A stretch of DNA of 9,193 nucleotides from JARYLZ01 sp964388275 (GTDB lineage: Bacteria; Bacteroidota; Ignavibacteria; SZUA-365). The notes beneath the pieces are model-generated. The model did no database searches. It was not told the origin of the DNA and saw nothing but the letters and a program-made list of their open reading frames with translations. The stretch lies in contig CAYLZD010000078.1 of the NCBI GenBank assembly GCA_964388275.1, forward strand, positions 1-9,193. Reading direction: 5' to 3'. The position numbers and the translations under genes are program-made. Of this stretch, positions 5,966-9,193 are shown one piece after another. Numbering within the stretch: the stretch's first letter is position 1; every line of letters starts with the position of its first letter.

Positions 5966-6886
5966 TCACTTCGGCAGCAACCCGGCCGCGCCGTGCAGCC
6001 GCCGTTCCTTCAGGAACAGGATCAGCATGTCGCGGTACTCGGCGACGCCGGGCGCCTGTTCTATTGTCCGCCTGTAGGCATGAAAAGCATCCTGCGCCAG
6101 GCCGCGCAGGTCGTAATATACCGCGAGTATCAGGTTGTGAGCCGCCTCGTCGGCGCCCATCAGCTCGAGTTCCCTTCCGATGCTCCCGGTTTCCTCGGCG
6201 ACGGCCGCGGCCGTGTCGGGATCGAGCACCCGGAACGTGCGCACATTGGACGCTTCCCCGTCCGAAATGCGCGTCACCTGCCAGTGGTAGGTTTTGCCGC
6301 CGGTCAGCTTTTCATCTCGCGGAGTTTCAAACCGGCTGCCCGCGCAGCGCCGGCGGGCGAGTGTGTTGAAATTTTCGTCGAGGAGGAGAACGTCGTAACT
6401 GCCGGCCGAATCGCCGTCGATCCACTCGAATAGAGGAGCGCTGGACATGGTCGATCCGACCGGGAAAACAGCCTCGAAAACCTCCGCGGGCGAACGCACT
6501 CCGGCGTAACCGTCCTCGCTCCTGATCCTCGAACGCGAGATGTGCTCGGCCAGAGATTGCAGCATACGCCCCGCCCGTCCTTCCTCCCACGGACTTTCCG
6601 CGGCGCTCGCCAGCTCCGACAGTGGTTTGTGCGATCGCTCGTCCACTGCCACAAGCCGGTTTCCGTTCATCATCAGCTTGGCGTAACTGCCGTATGAAGT
6701 GCGGATCCATGAGCCGCTTCCCAATACATCGCCCACCTTCGCCGGCTGTCCGCGTCCGCTTCTGCTCGATGAGACCTCCACCTTGCCCTTGACGCTGATC
6801 ACCATGAAGGAATCCTGCGAGCTGGCGGGGCATGCGGCGAACAAGACCAGCATGCCCAGCGCCGGCAGTGGAATCGCGCATTTCAT
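5966..6886 (-). CDS. Secreted FecR-like/FnIII-like/TPR-like protein B, coupled to the CHASE2 sensor
   Basis: A 306-aa paralog of the protein at 4968-5885 with the same order of parts. It has a signal peptide (about 1-23), a FecR-like region (24-90; QDSFMVISVKGKVE, WIRTSYGSYAKLM, NRLVAVDE), an FnIII-like region (about 140-222; FEWIDGDSAGSYDVLLL, TYHWQVTRISDGEASN) and a helical TPR-like end (225-300). The leader contains LFAAC (15-19). This is lipobox-like with a noncanonical Phe at -3, so a lipoprotein is possible but unproven. The start ATG at 6886 overlaps the CHASE2 stop as ATGA, with GAGG about 8 and AGGA about 2 bases upstream, so the two are translationally coupled. This argues that B is the dedicated extracytoplasmic partner of the sensor. 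Identity to A is clustered in blocks; the linker (92-135) and extreme C-terminus have diverged. The ligand is unknown. Confidence 0.84.
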   Translation of the reverse strand: MKCAIPLPALGMLVLFAACPASSQDSFMVISVKGKVEVSSSRSGRGQPAKVGDVLGSGSWIRTSYGSYAKLMMNGNRLVAVDERSHKPLSELASAAESPWEEGRAGRMLQSLAEHISRSRIRSEDGYAGVRSPAEVFEAVFPVGSTMSSAPLFEWIDGDSAGSYDVLLLDENFNTLARRRCAGSRFETPRDEKLTGGKTYHWQVTRISDGEASNVRTFRVLDPDTAAAVAEETGSIGRELELMGADEAAHNLILAVYYDLRGLAQDAFHAYRRTIEQAPGVAEYRDMLILFLKERRLHGAAGLLPK

Positions 6887-9093
6887 TTCCTGGCCTCGTT
6901 GTCTCGTGGAACATCATCCGCCGGAAGACGGGATAATCTATCCAGCTCGGCCGTCACGCGGCTTTCAAGGACGGCTTCGCACGCCATGGTTTCGCCGAGG
7001 TACGCCGGGATCGCCGGCAGCGAGAATTGCCGCAGCACTCTCGCCGAGAAGATGAAGAGTTCCTTGCGACGGTGCAGTTTGCATTCCGCGGCTATGCAAA
7101 ACGGGAACAGGCCGAGCGGCTCATTATCCGCGCCGTCCCGGAAGAAATACAGATCGCCGGTATTGAGGATGAGATCATCCTGAATGTGCGCCGGCTTTCC
7201 GTCAGGATAGGAATGCAGAAGGGCGCGTCCGTTCCCGCCGCTTGCCGCCGTCATCAGACGTCCTTCGAGGTAGGGCCGCAGCGTTCGGGTGTGCATGCGC
7301 AGCACATGGGGCAGAAGGATTTCCCATTCCTCGAAATAGAAAAACTCGTTGAAACGGGGAAGCTGCGTCAGGAAAAGCAGATCCCGGATCGAGCTTTCGC
7401 GCAGGAACTGGTCCTTGCGCCCCTGCAGGAACTTGAGATAGTAGCGTCGTTCCACGGCGCCGCCCTCGGGCCCGGAGAAACAGCCGGCAATCTCGGGAAT
7501 GCATCCCCGCCACGCGTCCACACCTGAATTCTCCCAGCCGGACACGGGCGCGGCGCCAGAGCGCAGGCGCTCCGCCATGCGTATCGCGAAGGCGAAATGC
7601 AGCAAGGAGAGCGCGGAATGCAGCAGCCTGAGATGCGCCGGCACCGCTTCATCGTCGCTGAAAGCTTCCTGCAGACGCTTTGTCACCGGATGCCCCGCCC
7701 TGCGCGGCGGCAGAACGGCTCGCGCGGCGGAGAGCAGTCCCGCGGCCGCGGGCGGATGCGGGTTTCCGGAGTCCGCGAAGCGCGGCGCGGCCGGCTCGTG
7801 TCCCGTCCTCCGCGCCAGCAGGGACGCGCGCGCCTTCAGCAGCTCGAAACGCAGCATGGTGGTCAAAGCGCTTGCGGGAATGAACAGCAGCACGGCCGTC
7901 GCGCTCAGGTCGTAGGCGATCTTCACGTCGATGAGAAAGAAAACGATTATCGGGAGAAAAAAAACGATAATGGTCTCTATTATCAGCGTCGTGAATATCA
8001 GCGCGGCCAGTCCGAGCCGCGAGTTCGTTTTCGTGCGCAGCACGCGGTAGAGCGCGATGCTGAGGTAAGACAGCGCGAAAGGGATCAGCCAGTCCACGGC
8101 CGGCGTCGCCGAGCGTATGAAACGGTTCTTGAGAACCATGTCTATGATGTTCGCGTGTATGAGCAATCCCGACATGTCCGGTCCCTTGAGGCCGACCTTG
8201 CGGCCGAGCGGGGTTTCATGCGTGTCGGAGAGAAACGCGAATCCCTCGTCGTTTGCGTATCCCACCAGCACTATGGCGCCGTTCATCATCTTCCGGTACA
8301 TCGCCTTCACGGCGGGAAGCGGCGGCGCGTCCAGCACGTCGTCTATGGACAACGGTATGAACTGCTGATATTCCCTGCCGCCGAACCTTGGAAGATAGGT
8401 CCCGGAGTAGTGGATGATCTGCGGCTCTTCGGGTGACTCGAGCAGAGGAACCACAAGAGCGGAATCGTACTGCCGTAGCAGCTGCATGGAAAACGAGAGA
8501 CGGCGCTCTCCGTCTATTGTCCTGTATGGCCAGAAGCGGCGCACGACGTCGTCGTTGTCCCTTATCATGTTCGCGAAACCGGTCATCGGCCGCAGTGAAG
8601 CGATGCGGGGATCGAGATCGATGCTCATCGACAGGGTCTCCGGATCGAAACCGTCCGCCAGCACGACATTTCTGTTGTCGCGCAGCGCGCGCGCAAGCGA
8701 ATCGATCTCGCCCGACCTCTCCTCGGGGAACAAGCCCACGTGTTGTTCATCGAAGAATACATCGATTCCGACCGCTTTTGCGCCGTACCCGTTCAGCTTG
8801 TAAAGGAGCGCCGCGAGCTTGCCGTCCGGCACGGGCGCCACGTCGCGTATGTTCAATATCACGATGCGCTCGTCGGAAAAGCTCATGTCCTTGATCGCGA
8901 ATATCGCATCCAGACTGATGTCCTCTATGTTGAGGAAATCGATGCGGTCGAAAATCGGATTGAGGAAGGAGGTCTCGTCGGTTTCCGGCAGGGAATCGGA
9001 AATCACTCCCAGGGCCGCGATCATCACGAGCACGATGGCGGACGCTATCGCGTATTCGAGATTCAGGAAGTACCGGAGGAAGTTTTTCTTCAT
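6883..9093 (-). CDS. CHASE2-domain membrane sensor with an unassigned cytoplasmic C-terminal domain
   Basis: A 736-aa protein. TM1 is about residues 13-32. The extracytoplasmic CHASE2 domain spans about 50-330, with family landmarks RIVILNIRDVAPV (76-88), GAKAVGIDVFFDE (104-116), IVLVGYANDEG (274-284) and GLLIHANIIDMVLKNRFI (309-326). Three closely spaced helices follow at about 334-350, 360-386 and 394-413, as is usual after CHASE2. After a basic stretch and a Pro/Ala-rich linker (about 420-470) come some 265 cytoplasmic residues, first helical (about 470-610), then with probable strands (DLILNTGDLYFFRDG, 639-653). No adenylate cyclase, GGDEF, histidine kinase or Ser/Thr kinase motif is visible where CHASE2 proteins usually carry one. 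The start ATG overlaps an upstream TGA as TGATG and lacks a good Shine-Dalgarno. The stop overlaps the FecR-B start. An envelope stimulus sensor is the family expectation; the output is unknown. Confidence 0.86.
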   Translation of the reverse strand: MKKNFLRYFLNLEYAIASAIVLVMIAALGVISDSLPETDETSFLNPIFDRIDFLNIEDISLDAIFAIKDMSFSDERIVILNIRDVAPVPDGKLAALLYKLNGYGAKAVGIDVFFDEQHVGLFPEERSGEIDSLARALRDNRNVVLADGFDPETLSMSIDLDPRIASLRPMTGFANMIRDNDDVVRRFWPYRTIDGERRLSFSMQLLRQYDSALVVPLLESPEEPQIIHYSGTYLPRFGGREYQQFIPLSIDDVLDAPPLPAVKAMYRKMMNGAIVLVGYANDEGFAFLSDTHETPLGRKVGLKGPDMSGLLIHANIIDMVLKNRFIRSATPAVDWLIPFALSYLSIALYRVLRTKTNSRLGLAALIFTTLIIETIIVFFLPIIVFFLIDVKIAYDLSATAVLLFIPASALTTMLRFELLKARASLLARRTGHEPAAPRFADSGNPHPPAAAGLLSAARAVLPPRRAGHPVTKRLQEAFSDDEAVPAHLRLLHSALSLLHFAFAIRMAERLRSGAAPVSGWENSGVDAWRGCIPEIAGCFSGPEGGAVERRYYLKFLQGRKDQFLRESSIRDLLFLTQLPRFNEFFYFEEWEILLPHVLRMHTRTLRPYLEGRLMTAASGGNGRALLHSYPDGKPAHIQDDLILNTGDLYFFRDGADNEPLGLFPFCIAAECKLHRRKELFIFSARVLRQFSLPAIPAYLGETMACEAVLESRVTAELDRLSRLPADDVPRDNEARK

Positions 9094-9193
9094 CAGTCCC
9101 GCTGACTGTTCATAGTTTGTCGTAAACTACCCGATACCGAAGGCATTTCCAACGTGATGATTCCGCGCCTTGCGACGGCCTCGGCGCGGGCGC
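9093..9193 (-). CDS. 3' end of an upstream gene (partial), stop overlapping the CHASE2 start
   Basis: A minus-strand frame stays open from the window edge to a TGA at 9093-9095 and gives 32 residues (ARAEAVARRGIITLE near the edge, then MPSVSGSLRQTMNSQRD). The edge-proximal codons mostly end in G or C, as in the neighbouring genes. Its TGA overlaps the CHASE2 ATG by one base (TGATG), a common arrangement for coupled genes, and this would explain the weak Shine-Dalgarno of the sensor. Other minus-strand frames also run a short way, so this is a moderate call. The product cannot be named from 32 residues. Confidence 0.42.
   Translation of the reverse strand, partial: ARAEAVARRGIITLEMPSVSGSLRQTMNSQRD
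9113..9129. repeat. 6-bp dyad upstream of the CHASE2 gene
   Basis: TAGTTT (9113-9118), GTCGT, AAACTA (9124-9129) is a perfect inverted repeat, AT-rich in a GC-rich stretch, 20 bp before the CHASE2 ATG. A minus-strand TTGGAA (9147-9152) sits 17 bp from TAGTTT (9124-9129), a weak possible -35/-10 pair that the dyad would overlap like an operator. This competes with reading the same bases as the end of an upstream gene, although both can be true. Confidence 0.33.

Noticed and set aside
7700..7840. GC-rich Pro/Ala/Arg stretch in the CHASE2 protein as a frameshift or assembly error
   Set aside because: The frame continues into well-structured sequence on both sides, and it reads naturally as a flexible linker.

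Overview
The window is a GC-rich bacterial stretch in which every gene I can support lies on the minus strand, so transcription runs from high to low coordinates. Signal-peptide proteins predicted to be periplasmic, a multi-pass sensor with a large extracytoplasmic domain and a GlmU-like sugar-nucleotide protein suggest a Gram-negative (diderm) organism. The GlmU-like family is familiar from Bacteroidota, Chlorobiota, Spirochaetota and related candidate phyla. No rRNA, tRNA or marker gene fixes the taxonomy, so this placement is inference. I see no IS element, phage gene, CRISPR array or attachment site.

From the upstream end: the last 32 codons of a probable partial gene (9093-9193) overlap the start of a 736-aa CHASE2 membrane sensor (6883-9093). 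The sensor overlaps by ATGA the first of two paralogous secreted FecR-like/FnIII-like/TPR-like proteins (5966-6886). After an 80-bp gap holding a good sigma70-type promoter comes the second paralog (4968-5885). It is followed, after one intervening codon, by a GlmU-like left-handed beta-helix protein (3711-4964), and 22 bp later by an RsmB-type rRNA m5C methyltransferase (2327-3688). Next come a TerC-family membrane protein (1493-2251), a textbook AqpZ aquaporin (702-1391) and a tightly overlapping pair of a small 62-aa protein and a GG/DxD nucleotidyltransferase (398-586 and 10-447), which looks like a toxin-antitoxin-type or accessory module.

The most interesting part is 4968-9193. A CHASE2 sensor keeps its extracytoplasmic domain and membrane anchor, but where a cyclase, kinase or GGDEF domain is usual it carries about 320 residues that I cannot assign. 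It is translationally coupled to one of two duplicated FecR-like secreted proteins. I infer an envelope-sensing module whose output domain is undescribed or little described, with a duplicated periplasmic partner that is now split between two transcription units. The downstream half (rsmB, terC, aqpZ) is ordinary housekeeping and transport. Between genes there are several short dyads (629-654, 1423-1460, 2266-2276, 9113-9129) that could be operators or RNA hairpins. None has a convincing U-tract, so I call no intrinsic terminator. No gene-free stretch exceeds 300 bases.
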